A stretch of DNA of 25,179 nucleotides, from NCBI GenBank assembly GCA_035317605.1, contig DATHGT010000362.1, forward strand, positions 1-25,179, in the 5' to 3' direction. Source of the DNA: DATHGT01 sp035317605 (GTDB lineage Bacteria > Methylomirabilota > Methylomirabilia > Rokubacteriales > CSP1-6). The notes under the pieces are model-generated. The model saw only the letters and a list, made by a program, of their open reading frames with translations. It was not told where the DNA came from and ran no database searches. The translations under genes were made by a program, and so were the position numbers. Shown piece after piece: positions 14,577-22,709 of the stretch (position 1 is the first letter of the stretch; the number at the start of each line of letters is the position of its first letter).

Positions 14577-15845
14577 TCAATAATCAACCGCCAGGGCGCC
14601 GCGGGCATTCATGACGGCGGTCGCCGCGTAGAGCTCCTGGATCGGCAAGTCGAGCGGGCCGCGGGCCGGCTCGCCCCGGTGGGCGAGGCGATCGCCGCCG
14701 ATCACGCGCTCGACGAGGGGCAAGGTGAGCCGCCGATCGATGCCGCCGCTGCTGGCCAGCGCAATGGCCTCCGGGACCACGTCGACCAGCGGCGGATCCT
14801 CGCCCAGCGGCCCGCCGTATTCGTGGACGACCGACGCGGTCGGGATCCCGGCGCGCTCCAGCGCCTGCACGGTGAGCATGAAGTCGATGTGGGTGTTGCC
14901 GGTCGCCTCGTACGTGCAGAGCGCGCCGTCGGCGCGCAGCAGCGTCGCGAGCTTCGCGACGAAGTGGGCCGAGCGCTCCTTCATGAACTCGTTCTCGTGG
15001 TGGCCACGCGCCACGATGACGCCGGCGAAGTGCAGATCGCGTCCATGGCGGGCGGCGAGAGCGAGCAGCGAGGGGTGGCGCGTGTGGACGTAGGTTGGCG
15101 TCTTGCTGCCGGTCTTGTAGTTGCCGCCCACGAGGGCGCCGTCCAGCAGCTCGTTGGGATCGAGTACGGTCGGCAGCATGCCCGAGATCTCGTGGCCGTA
15201 GAGGAACGACTGGACCATGGGGCCCTGCGCGCGCACCTGGTGCACCCAGACGATCCGCCGTCGGCCTCCGTCGTCGCCGCCGTGGTCGAACACCTCGACG
15301 TGCTCGGGAGCGCGGCCGACCGTGAGCGCGGCGAGATGATCGGCCACGCGCAGCGCGGCGCGGCGGAGCGCGTCGTCGTAGTCGGCGTTGCTCGCCGCGG
15401 GCCCGGGTGTCAGCAGGAGCAATAGGTTCACGCGGTCGGCGCAGCCGGAGTACGCGGCGCCGGGGCCCGACATCTCGATCAGCCCTTCCTCGAACGCCTG
15501 CACGCCGCTGGCCGGGAAGGGAAATTCCGTGACCTGCACGACCGTGAAGCCGTCGAGCCGGTGCGTCCGGCCGTGACCGACGGTGTGGGGAGGCCCGAGG
15601 AAGCCGGGGAAGGCGCGCGCGGGGCCGTCGGGCTTGTGCAACGGCTCGATCGCGTCGAGCGCGCGGAGCACGCGCACGGATTCCCCGGGATGCGCCAGCT
15701 CGAGCCGCGCCTCCGCGATGCGCGGGTCGCGCAGGACGAGGCTCCGCACGACGTCGGCGTCGATGGTCAGCACGCCCTCGTCGTACGCGGCCGGCGCGCC
15801 CAGCCGCGCGCGCCGCACGAGAAATGCGGCCAGCTCGAGATGCAT
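14577..15845 (-). CDS. grdE: GrdE-like proprotein (glycine/sarcosine/betaine reductase component B, alpha/beta subunits)
   Basis: 422 aa, close to clostridial GrdE. Family features: an N-terminal domain with LELAHPGESVRVLRALDAIEP and VGHGRTHRLDGFTVVQV, HEISGMLPTVLDPNELLDGA at about 218-237, PTYVHTRHPSLLALAARHG, FAGVIVARGHHENEF, and ADGALCTYEATGNTHIDFM at about 305-323. Known GrdE is cleaved in the middle at a cysteine that becomes the pyruvoyl cofactor of the second fragment. Only Cys135 and Cys310 exist here; neither is clearly in the mid-protein region 235-250, where the cut is expected from subunit sizes (that region has Ser247). Whether it self-processes is therefore open. The Shine-Dalgarno is weak. 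It is the middle gene of a minus-strand group, 53 bp after the GNAT gene and one base before grdB. Confidence 0.82.
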   Translation of the reverse strand: MHLELAAFLVRRARLGAPAAYDEGVLTIDADVVRSLVLRDPRIAEARLELAHPGESVRVLRALDAIEPLHKPDGPARAFPGFLGPPHTVGHGRTHRLDGFTVVQVTEFPFPASGVQAFEEGLIEMSGPGAAYSGCADRVNLLLLLTPGPAASNADYDDALRRAALRVADHLAALTVGRAPEHVEVFDHGGDDGGRRRIVWVHQVRAQGPMVQSFLYGHEISGMLPTVLDPNELLDGALVGGNYKTGSKTPTYVHTRHPSLLALAARHGRDLHFAGVIVARGHHENEFMKERSAHFVAKLATLLRADGALCTYEATGNTHIDFMLTVQALERAGIPTASVVHEYGGPLGEDPPLVDVVPEAIALASSGGIDRRLTLPLVERVIGGDRLAHRGEPARGPLDLPIQELYAATAVMNARGALAVDY

Positions 15846-15898
15846 GGTCTCGCTCAGTCTACGCGCACGGCGGCGTCACGCGCTGGTCCGGACGGCGC

Positions 15899-16537
15899 CT
15901 ATTTCGTGGAGGCTGTCGGGGGCTGAGCGGCGCCGCCGGTCGCGAGCGGCCACACCCAGCGATCCCACGTGATGCCGACGGCTTCCATCTGACCGGCGGG
16001 TCGCGCGCCGCCGCGTTCGGCGACGCGCCGCGAGCGGACGTTGTGCGGAGAAATGGCCGAGATCGCGTACGGCAGCCGCAGAACGTCGCGCGCGTGGTCG
16101 CGGACGCAACACGCCGCTTCGGTCGCGAACCCCTGGCCCCAGACGGCGGGGTCGAACGTGTAGCCGAGCTCACACTCGAACGTCAGCTCGACGTCGGCGG
16201 GCGCGGCGGGGAGCCGGAACCATCCTCTGCGAATCCCGTGCTCGGGTGCCGCGGATTCGACGACCATCTCCATCAAGCCGCAGCGCCCGATCAGCGCTCC
16301 GTCTTCCTTGCGCAGGACCGCGAGATAGCCGAGCGCGAGCTGCTCATAGCTCGCGAGCGTGGTTTGCAACCACGCCGCCGTCTCTTCGGGCGTGCGCGGC
16401 CGGCCCTCGGGATACAGATGCTGCGCGACTTCGGGGAGGGCGTGGATGCGCGTGAAGAACGGTAGGTCGTCCGGCGCGATCCGGCGCAGCACGAGGCGAG
16501 GCGACTCCAGCCGGTCGGTGCCGCGGGGCAGCGTCAT
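15899..16537 (-). CDS. GNAT-family N-acetyltransferase (RimJ/RimL type)
   Basis: 212 aa. The start at 16537 places TDRLESPRLVLRRIAPDDLP, the standard first strand and helix of this subfamily, at the N-terminus; a GAGGG lies upstream. The acetyl-CoA region is seen in LGYTFDPAVWGQGFATEAA, where GQGFATEA replaces the usual GxGxA turn and leads the long helix. A weak final strand follows. The subfamily acetylates ribosomal protein termini, antibiotics or small amines. It is the first of three closely spaced minus-strand genes with the GrdE/GrdB-like pair, so cotranscription is likely, but a functional tie is not shown by sequence. Confidence 0.85.
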   Translation of the reverse strand: MTLPRGTDRLESPRLVLRRIAPDDLPFFTRIHALPEVAQHLYPEGRPRTPEETAAWLQTTLASYEQLALGYLAVLRKEDGALIGRCGLMEMVVESAAPEHGIRRGWFRLPAAPADVELTFECELGYTFDPAVWGQGFATEAACCVRDHARDVLRLPYAISAISPHNVRSRRVAERGGARPAGQMEAVGITWDRWVWPLATGGAAQPPTASTK

Positions 16538-16589
16538 GACGAAGACGCCCTCATGCCGCCCGCATTGTAGCGCCCTTCGCGGCGTCCAC

Positions 16590-16627
16590 CTTCCGACGTT
16601 GCGAGCGCGGGCTCGCAACGTCGGAAG
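16590..16627. terminator. Perfect 17-bp inverted repeat, probable hairpin terminator or roadblock
   Basis: Arms 16590-16606 and 16611-16627 are exact reverse complements (core TTCCGACGTTGCGAGC) around a GCGG loop. It lies 13 bp after the stop of the secreted protein gene (minus) and 53 bp before the GNAT start. No T-run follows on either strand, so it is not a textbook intrinsic terminator. It may be a U-less terminator, an RNA-stability element or a copy of a dispersed palindrome. Confidence 0.55.
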
Positions 16628-16640
16628 TGCATCCGTCTAC

Positions 16641-17087
16641 CTAGTTGGGGATGTAGGAGTCACATCCTGCGTCGCCGATACCCCCCTGCGTGGTCGCGTC
16701 ACAGCTGACGCATCTGGGATTGCCGCCCCCGATGGCGCTCAGCGAGCCCGCAAGCTGCGCCGCGCTTCCTCCATTCGAAACGCGGATCGCCTGCGAGGCG
16801 CCCTTGCCACCTGCCTGAGACATGCTGAACGACGCTCCCGCGGCGATCGGGAACCGGATGATGTCGCCGTCATGATAGGTGATGCGGACCTCGCCAGCGG
16901 AACCCCAGTTGGCGACCGCGAGGTGCCACGTGAAGGCGGAGTTCGCGCCACAGATGGCGCCCGCGTTCGGTCGATTCGCCGGATTGCTTCCGTCGAAGAG
17001 CGCAAAATCACTCTGATCCGCGCTCGCCAGTGTCGCGAGAGTGAGGAGGAACGCCACCGCGAGAACCACGCTCATCGTCGTTTTCAT
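16641..17087 (-). CDS. Small secreted protein of unknown function with four cysteines
   Basis: 148 aa with an excellent Shine-Dalgarno (AAGGAG, 5 nt spacing) and a classical signal peptide: MKTTMSVVLAVAFLLTLATLASA, likely cleaved before DQSDF. The mature chain of about 125 residues is rich in Gly, Ser and Ala. It looks like a small beta-rich domain (FTWHLAVANWGSAGEVRITY, DGDIIRFPIAAGASFSM). It has one Cys in AICGAN and three near the C-terminus in RCVSCDATTQ and AGCDSY. Four cysteines in an exported protein suggest two disulfides or a bound metal. I do not recognise a family. It is followed by the 17-bp hairpin, so it appears to be a single-gene unit. Confidence 0.75.
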   Translation of the reverse strand: MKTTMSVVLAVAFLLTLATLASADQSDFALFDGSNPANRPNAGAICGANSAFTWHLAVANWGSAGEVRITYHDGDIIRFPIAAGASFSMSQAGGKGASQAIRVSNGGSAAQLAGSLSAIGGGNPRCVSCDATTQGGIGDAGCDSYIPN

Positions 17088-17580
17088 CGAGGCTCCTTCA
17101 CATGGTCGAGATCGTTCATCGTCCTTGGTTGAGTTGCTCTGGCTCGCTTCGCGAAACGCTTAGTAACGAAGAGTCTCGTTATGTATCCTCCTTCAACGCG
17201 GGTTCGGCACAGCGATCACGTGCGGAGCAAAAAGGGCGCCACTGATCGGCGAGAGAGGTCATCACGGTAGCCCCTGCGGCATCTCCAGGCGCCGGGAAGT
17301 GAGCTCGAACCTCGAGGAGAAGAGATGGCGCTGATGCGCTCCATGGTGGTCGCTGACCGCGGCGAGACGAGCGCTGGACCGCGTGCTCACGGGACGCGGC
17401 GGCTGATGAAGGCCGCGCTCGCCGGTGCGCTGGCGCTCGTGTTGCTCGTCCACCGTGGGCGTCCTGGTGAACCCGGCCGCTGATCTTGCCTCGTCGAACG
17501 GCAAGGTCTTCCGATCGGTATAATCGGCCACCAGCTTCCTGGGTGCGAGCAGTTTTGACCGGTCGAAAGGGGAGACGTCG
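17088..17580. other. Divergent intergenic region of 493 bp with possible regulatory repeats
   Basis: It separates the secreted protein gene (minus) from the ABC importer (plus). Visible items: an inverted repeat TAACGA-N6-TCGTTA at 17164-17181, which could be an operator for the minus-strand gene; the palindrome TTCGCGAA at 17148-17155; and a short plus-strand frame at 17325-17483 (52 codons, AGGAGAAGAG before the ATG). The second half of that frame resembles a signal peptide (MKAALAGALALVLLV). It has no recognised homology and could be a leader peptide or a decayed gene start. Nothing else is supported. Confidence 0.4.
17485..17524 (+). promoter_or_regulatory. Candidate promoter -10 box and small inverted repeat upstream of the ABC importer
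   Basis: TATAAT at 17519-17524 is a perfect sigma-70 -10 sequence, rare in DNA this GC-rich, 56 bp before the SBP start. No good -35 lies at 16-18 bp. Just upstream CTTGCC (17485-17490) and GGCAAG (17500-17505) form an inverted repeat with a 9-nt centre, a plausible activator or repressor site covering the -35 region. Confidence 0.4.
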
Positions 17581-19602
17581 ATGACGACACGATGGTCGCG
17601 ACTCACGGCCGTTCTCGTGGTGGGCTTCCTCAGCGGCGCCGTCGCCGTGGGGGCGCTCGCGCAGAGCGCGGGCAAGACCTCCCTCGTCGGCAAGCTCGAA
17701 GGACCGGAGGTCGTCACCGACGCCGGGAAGGCCCCGAAGGCCTTCAAGGAGGCGCCGCAGCTGGCGGCGCTGGTCAAGGCCGGCAAGCTGCCGCCGGTGG
17801 CCGAGCGCATCGGCCAGGACCCGCTCGTCATCAAGCCACTGAAGGAGATCGGCAAGTATGGCGGCACGTGGCGCGCCGGCTTCACCGGCCCGGCCGATTT
17901 CTGGAACGGCTTCCGCTGCTGCTCGGGCCCAGACCACTTGATGTTCTGGGACTACACCGGCGACAAGGCGGTGCCCAACCTCGCCCGCGGCCTCGAGATG
18001 CAGGACGGCGGGCGCGCGTGGCTGGTGCGCCTGCGCCGCGGGATGAAGTGGAGCGACGGCAAGCCGTTCACGTCGGACGACTTCGTGTTCTGGTTCGAAG
18101 ATATTTACCGGAACAAGGACCTCAACCCGACGCCGAGCGCGGCCATGGCCATCAACGGCAAGCAAGGCGTGATCGAGAAGGTCGACACCTACACGGTGCG
18201 GTTCAAGTTCCTGGAGCCCTACTACATGTTCCCCGACGTCCTGGCCGGCTCGACCGACCTCGCGGGCCAGTGGGGCGCCTACAAGAGCATGGGCGGCTTC
18301 GCGCCCGCGCACTACCTGAAGCAATTCCACCCGAGGTACGTGGGAGAGGCCGAGCTCGACAAGAAGGCGAAGGACGCGAAGTTCGACTCCTGGGTGCGGT
18401 TGTTCGTCTACAAGAACGACTGGGCGCTCAATCCCGATCTGCCCGTGCTCTCGGCGTGGAAGACGGCGACGCCGATCAACACGCCGACGTGGACGCTGGA
18501 GCGCAACCCCTACAGCGTCTTCGTGGACACCGCGGGCAACCAGCTGCCTTACATTGACAAGGTGGTGCTGACGCTGGCCGAGAACCTGGAAGTCTTGAAC
18601 CTGCGCGCGATCGCCGGGGAGTACGACTACGCGTCGCGACACGTCGACCTCGGCAAGCTGCCCGTGTTCCTCGAGAACCAGGCCAAGGGTAACTACAAGG
18701 TCTATCTCGATCCGGGCGACTACTGCGATCTGATCATCAAGTTCAACCTCAACTACGATGCCGATCCGGAGCTCGGGAAGTGGTTCAACACGGCGGACTT
18801 TCGGCGTGCGCTGTCGCTCGGGATCGACCGGGACCAGATCAACGAGACGTTCTGGCTCGGCACCGGCACGCCGGGCTCCGTGGTGCCCGTCGACAGCAAC
18901 AAATACAACCCGGGACCTCAATACCGGAAGCTCTGGTCGACGCTAGACATCAAGAAGGCCAACGAGATGCTCGACAAGATCGGGCTCGCGAAAAAGGACG
19001 CGCAGGGCTACCGCATGCGCGCGGACGGCAAGGGCCGGCTGCGGATCGAGATCATGACGCTCGGCGGCCAGTTCGTGCAGTACACGCAGATCTCGGAAAT
19101 GATCCGCGAGCAGTGGAAGAAGATCGGCATCGATCTCCAGGTGCAGGAAGTCGAGCGGAGCCTCGCGCTGAAGCGCACGGCGGCCAACGAGCAGCAGCTC
19201 GCCGCCTGGAACAACGACGGGAGCGAGCACCTCTTCACGTTCCCGCAGCACGTGTTCCCGTTCGAGCTCGCCGCCGTCGCCACCTCGGGGCCGCACTGGG
19301 TGAAGTGGTTCCACTCCGCCGGCGAGCAGGGCAAGGAGCCCGAGCCGCGGATGAAGGAGCTGATGGAGAAGTGGAAGAAGGCCTTCGGCGTGCCGGAGAA
19401 GGAACGGATCCAGCTCGGCAAGGACATCTGGAGGATCGCCGCCGAGGAGGTCTACATCATCGGCGTGGTCGGCCAGGGCCCGGCGGCCATGGGCGTGCGC
19501 GTCGTCAAGAACAACATGGGCAACATCCCGTCCCGGATGTACAACAGCCCGGACGCCAAGACGCCGGGAATCTCGCGGCCGGCCACCTTCTACTACAAGT
19601 AA
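17581..19602 (+). CDS. ABC importer substrate-binding protein, family 5 (peptide/opine type), large form
   Basis: 673 aa, clearly longer than DppA/OppA (about 535-545). GGGGAG precedes the ATG. A signal peptide spans residues 1-27 (hydrophobic LTAVLVVGFLSGAVAV, then ALA before Q28). There is no lipobox cysteine, so the mature protein should be soluble in the periplasm. SBP_bac_5 features include the N-terminal RGLEMQDGGRAWLVRLRRGM, WSDGKPFTSDDFVFWFED, and FNTADFRRALSLGIDRDQIN. The C-terminal lobe includes a central GYRMRADGKGRLRIEIMTLG stretch. It captures a solute and delivers it to the two permeases downstream. The ligand, whether peptide, opine, amine or sugar acid, cannot be judged. Confidence 0.92.
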   Translation: MTTRWSRLTAVLVVGFLSGAVAVGALAQSAGKTSLVGKLEGPEVVTDAGKAPKAFKEAPQLAALVKAGKLPPVAERIGQDPLVIKPLKEIGKYGGTWRAGFTGPADFWNGFRCCSGPDHLMFWDYTGDKAVPNLARGLEMQDGGRAWLVRLRRGMKWSDGKPFTSDDFVFWFEDIYRNKDLNPTPSAAMAINGKQGVIEKVDTYTVRFKFLEPYYMFPDVLAGSTDLAGQWGAYKSMGGFAPAHYLKQFHPRYVGEAELDKKAKDAKFDSWVRLFVYKNDWALNPDLPVLSAWKTATPINTPTWTLERNPYSVFVDTAGNQLPYIDKVVLTLAENLEVLNLRAIAGEYDYASRHVDLGKLPVFLENQAKGNYKVYLDPGDYCDLIIKFNLNYDADPELGKWFNTADFRRALSLGIDRDQINETFWLGTGTPGSVVPVDSNKYNPGPQYRKLWSTLDIKKANEMLDKIGLAKKDAQGYRMRADGKGRLRIEIMTLGGQFVQYTQISEMIREQWKKIGIDLQVQEVERSLALKRTAANEQQLAAWNNDGSEHLFTFPQHVFPFELAAVATSGPHWVKWFHSAGEQGKEPEPRMKELMEKWKKAFGVPEKERIQLGKDIWRIAAEEVYIIGVVGQGPAAMGVRVVKNNMGNIPSRMYNSPDAKTPGISRPATFYYK

Positions 19603-19625
19603 CGGAGCCAGGGGAGGACGCGACG

Positions 19626-20615
19626 GTGCTCGCGTACGTCGGCCGGCGCGTCCTCCTCGCCGTCTTCACGGTCTGGGCGATCTCCGTCCTGTCGTTCGCG
19701 ATCATCCAGCTGCCGCCCGGCGACTACGTGACGTCGTACATCGCGCAGATGGCCTCCAGCGGCAGTGTGGTCACCGAGGAAGAGGCGCAGAACCTCCGCA
19801 TCCAGTACGGTTTGGGCCAGCCGATCTACGTGCAATACCTGAAATGGATGAAGCTCGTCGTCCGCGGCGATTTCGGCCAGTCGATGGAGTGGAAGCGGCC
19901 GGTCATCGAGGTGATCGGCGACCGCCTGTGGCTCACCGTGGTGATCTCGGTGGCCGCGCTGATCCTCACGTGGGTGCTCGCGCTGCCCATCGGCATCTAT
20001 TCCGCCGTGCGCCAGTACTCGCCGGGCGATTACCTGGCGACCTTCGTGGGCTTCATCGGTCTCGCCGTGCCGAACTTCCTGCTCGCGCTGGTCCTGCTCT
20101 ACCTCGGCTTCGTGCTGTTCAACGCGCACATCGGCGGACTCTTCACGCCGGAGCTGCAGGACGCGCCGTGGAGCGCGGCGCGCGCGTGGGACCTTGCCAA
20201 GCACCTGCCCATTCCCGCGCTGATCCTGGGCCTGGCCGGCACCGCGCAGCAGGTCCGGATCATGCGGGCCAATCTGCTCGACGAGCTCCGCAAGCCCTAC
20301 GTGGTGACCGCGCGCTCCAAGGGGCTTTCCGAGCTCCGCGTCATCCTGAAGTATCCCGTGCGGATGGCGCTCAACCCGTTCGCGAGCACCATCGGCTACA
20401 CGCTGCCGTACATCGTGTCCGGCAGCATCATCGTGTCGCTCGTCCTCGGCCTGCCCACCGTGGGCCCGCTGCTGCTCAAGGCGCTGATCGCGCAGGACAT
20501 GTTCCTGGCCGGCACCATCGTGCTGCTGCTCGGCGTGATGACGGTGATCGGCACGCTCCTGTCCGACATCCTCCTCGTGTGGATCGATCCGCGCATCCGG
20601 ATCGAGGAGACGTAG
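19626..20615 (+). CDS. ABC importer permease 1 (DppB/OppB-like)
   Basis: 329 aa from GTG 19626, preceded by GGGGAGG; the much longer upstream frame lies inside the SBP gene. The N-terminal helix VLLAVFTVWAISVLSFAIIQ starts the family pattern, followed by a periplasmic loop with GLGQPIYVQYLKWM and GDFGQSM. About five further membrane segments follow. The cytoplasmic coupling loop VVTARSKGLSELRVILKYPV is the EAA-type site that docks on the ATPases. It forms a heterodimeric channel with the next gene product, with which it overlaps by one base (TAGTG). Confidence 0.92.
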   Translation: MLAYVGRRVLLAVFTVWAISVLSFAIIQLPPGDYVTSYIAQMASSGSVVTEEEAQNLRIQYGLGQPIYVQYLKWMKLVVRGDFGQSMEWKRPVIEVIGDRLWLTVVISVAALILTWVLALPIGIYSAVRQYSPGDYLATFVGFIGLAVPNFLLALVLLYLGFVLFNAHIGGLFTPELQDAPWSAARAWDLAKHLPIPALILGLAGTAQQVRIMRANLLDELRKPYVVTARSKGLSELRVILKYPVRMALNPFASTIGYTLPYIVSGSIIVSLVLGLPTVGPLLLKALIAQDMFLAGTIVLLLGVMTVIGTLLSDILLVWIDPRIRIEET

Positions 20616-21709
20616 TGGACGCGCGCATCTTCGTCGCCTCGCAGTGGCAGCTCATGTGGTGGCGGTTCCGCAAGCACAAGGTGGCGCTGGTCAGCGCCGT
20701 CGTGGTCATCGGTTTCTACACGATCGTGCTCGGCGCCGACTTCCTGGCCTACGCCGATCCCGACGCGTCGGAAGCCCAGCGCTCGCTGATGCCGCCGCAG
20801 CGCGTGCACTTCTTCGACGGCGGGCGCTTCGCTCCCTACGTTCACGGCGTCAAGGGCGTGCGCGATCCGCAGACGTTCAAGCGTGTCTACCGGCCCGATC
20901 CGAGCCGGAAGGTGCCGATCCGGTTCTTCGCCGAGGGCGCTCCGTATCACTTCCTCGGCGTGTTTCCGGCCACGCGCCATCTCATCGGCGTCGACGGCGG
21001 CGGCGATGCCGCCCAGGCGATCTTCCTGCTCGGCACGGACGTGCAGGGGCGCGACCTGTGGTCACGGCTGATGTACGGCACGCGCATCTCGCTGACCATC
21101 GGTCTGTTCGGGGTGACGCTGAGCCTGATCCTCGGCGTGTTCCTCGGCGGACTCTCCGGTTTCTACGGCGGCGTCACCGACACCCTGATCCAGCGCACGA
21201 TCGAGATCTTGCGATCGATCCCGACGATTCCGTTGTGGATGGGGCTGGCCGCGGCCATGCCGCGTGAGTGGACGATCCTGCAGGTCTACTTCGCGATCAC
21301 CATCATCATCTCGCTGCTCGGCTGGACGGAGCTGGCGCGGGTGGTGCGCGGACGCTTCCTGGCCATGCGCGAGGAAGACTTCGTGGTATCGGCCCGCCTG
21401 GTCGGGTGCACGCGGACGCGCACGATCTTCGTGCACATGGTGCCGTCGTTCATGAGCCACATCATCGCGGCCACCACGCTCGCCCTGCCCGCGATGATCG
21501 TCAGCGAGACCGCGCTGAGCTTCCTCGGTCTGGGCTTGCGCCCGCCCGCCATCAGCTGGGGCGTGCTGTTGCAGCAGGCCCAGAACGTTCAGACCGTCGC
21601 CATCTCGCCGTGGCTGATGCTGCCCGCCGTCCCCGTGATCGTCGTGGTCATGGCCTTCAACTTCCTGGGTGACGGCCTCCGAGACGCCGCGGACCCCTAT
21701 GGCCACTGA
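20615..21709 (+). CDS. ABC importer permease 2 (DppC/OppC-like) with extended periplasmic loop
   Basis: 364 aa from GTG 20615, sharing one base with the stop of permease 1. It begins with an amphipathic stretch (WQLMWWRFRKHKVALVSA) and helix 1 (VALVSAVVVIGFYTIVL). About 95-100 residues then separate helix 1 from the conserved LGTDVQGRDLWSRLMYGTRI. That loop is longer than in many DppC proteins and contains HFFDGGRFAPYVHGVKGV and PIRFFAEGAPYHFLG. Later come the helices and the coupling loop DFVVSARLVGCTRTRTIFVH. It partners permease 1; the stop overlaps the first ATPase gene by 11 bp. Confidence 0.92.
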   Translation: MDARIFVASQWQLMWWRFRKHKVALVSAVVVIGFYTIVLGADFLAYADPDASEAQRSLMPPQRVHFFDGGRFAPYVHGVKGVRDPQTFKRVYRPDPSRKVPIRFFAEGAPYHFLGVFPATRHLIGVDGGGDAAQAIFLLGTDVQGRDLWSRLMYGTRISLTIGLFGVTLSLILGVFLGGLSGFYGGVTDTLIQRTIEILRSIPTIPLWMGLAAAMPREWTILQVYFAITIIISLLGWTELARVVRGRFLAMREEDFVVSARLVGCTRTRTIFVHMVPSFMSHIIAATTLALPAMIVSETALSFLGLGLRPPAISWGVLLQQAQNVQTVAISPWLMLPAVPVIVVVMAFNFLGDGLRDAADPYGH

Positions 21710-22709
21710 GCCGCTGCTGTCCGTTCGGAACTTGAAGACCTATTTCGCGCAGGACGAGGGGACGGTGCGGGCCGTCGACGGCGTCAGCTTCGACATGGCA
21801 CAGGGAGTCACGCTCGGGATTGTCGGCGAGAGCGGGTGCGGGAAGAGCATCACCGCGCGGTCGATTCTCAGGATCGTCGACCGGCCGGGGAAGATTCTCG
21901 AGGGGGAGATCCATTTTCGGCGGCCGCCCAAGAACGGGGGCATGCCGCAGACCGTGGACCTGGCCCGGCTCGATCCGAACGGATCGGAGATGCGCGCCAT
22001 TCGCGGCGCCGAGATCGCGCTGATCTTTCAGGAGCCGATGTCGTCGTTCAGTCCGGTCCACACCATCGGCAACCAGATCATCGAGGCGATCCTCCTGCAT
22101 CAACCCGTCACCCGGCGCGAGGCGCGGGCCCAGACGATCGAAATCCTGCGCCGGGTCGGGGTGTCCTCGCCGGAAGAGCGCGTGGATCAGCTCTCCAACC
22201 AGCTCAGCGGCGGCCTGCGCCAGCGCGCGATGATCGCGATGGCGCTCTCGTGCAAGCCGACGCTGCTGATCGCCGACGAGCCCACCACGGCGCTCGACGT
22301 GACCACCCAGACCCAGATCCTGGAGCTGATGCGCCAGCTGCAGCGGGAAGACGGGATGGCGATCATGCTGATCACCCACGACCTGGGCGTGATCGCCGAG
22401 ATGGCCACCGACGTGGCGGTGATGTATCTCGGGCGCGTGGTCGAGCAGGCGCCCGTCGACGCCATCTTCCACGATCCCAAGCATCCCTACACACGCGCGC
22501 TCCTCACGTCCATCCCGCGCATTCGCTCGCGTACGCGGGAGCGCCTGACCCCGATCGCGGGCGCGGTGCCCCATCCGTACGATCGGCCGGCGGGATGCCC
22601 GTTCCATCCGCGCTGCGCCAACTTCATGCCGGGGAAGTGCGATCGCGAGGCGCCCGCGCTCCGGCCCGTGGCCGATCATCACGCCGTGAGCTGCTTTCTC
22701 TACGAATGA
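21699..22709 (+). CDS. ABC importer ATPase 1 (DppD/OppD-like)
   Basis: 336 aa from ATG 21699, inside the end of the permease gene; the alternative start 30 bp upstream is disfavoured because the protein then begins too far ahead of LLSVRNLKTYF. Nucleotide-binding motifs: Walker A GESGCGKS, Q-loop LIFQEPMSSFSPVHTIG, signature LSGGLRQR, Walker B LLIADEPTTALD, and switch ITHDLG. The oligopeptide-transporter C-terminal domain follows (HPYTRALLTSIPRI), with cysteines in CPFHPRC, GKCDRE and SCFLYE. In some DppD proteins such cysteines hold a 4Fe-4S cluster. The start codon of the next ATPase overlaps this stop (ATGA). Confidence 0.93.
   Translation: MATEPLLSVRNLKTYFAQDEGTVRAVDGVSFDMAQGVTLGIVGESGCGKSITARSILRIVDRPGKILEGEIHFRRPPKNGGMPQTVDLARLDPNGSEMRAIRGAEIALIFQEPMSSFSPVHTIGNQIIEAILLHQPVTRREARAQTIEILRRVGVSSPEERVDQLSNQLSGGLRQRAMIAMALSCKPTLLIADEPTTALDVTTQTQILELMRQLQREDGMAIMLITHDLGVIAEMATDVAVMYLGRVVEQAPVDAIFHDPKHPYTRALLTSIPRIRSRTRERLTPIAGAVPHPYDRPAGCPFHPRCANFMPGKCDREAPALRPVADHHAVSCFLYE

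Noticed and set aside
17325..17483. Small ORF with a hydrophobic segment and a fair ribosome site before the ABC operon
   Set aside because: Not called as a gene: no homology and an ending that looks random. It is recorded in the intergenic entry as a possible leader or remnant.
17179..18921. 580-codon minus-strand open frame opposite the binding-protein gene
   Set aside because: No homology, a composition typical of antisense frames, and it overlaps a well-supported signal-peptide-bearing gene.
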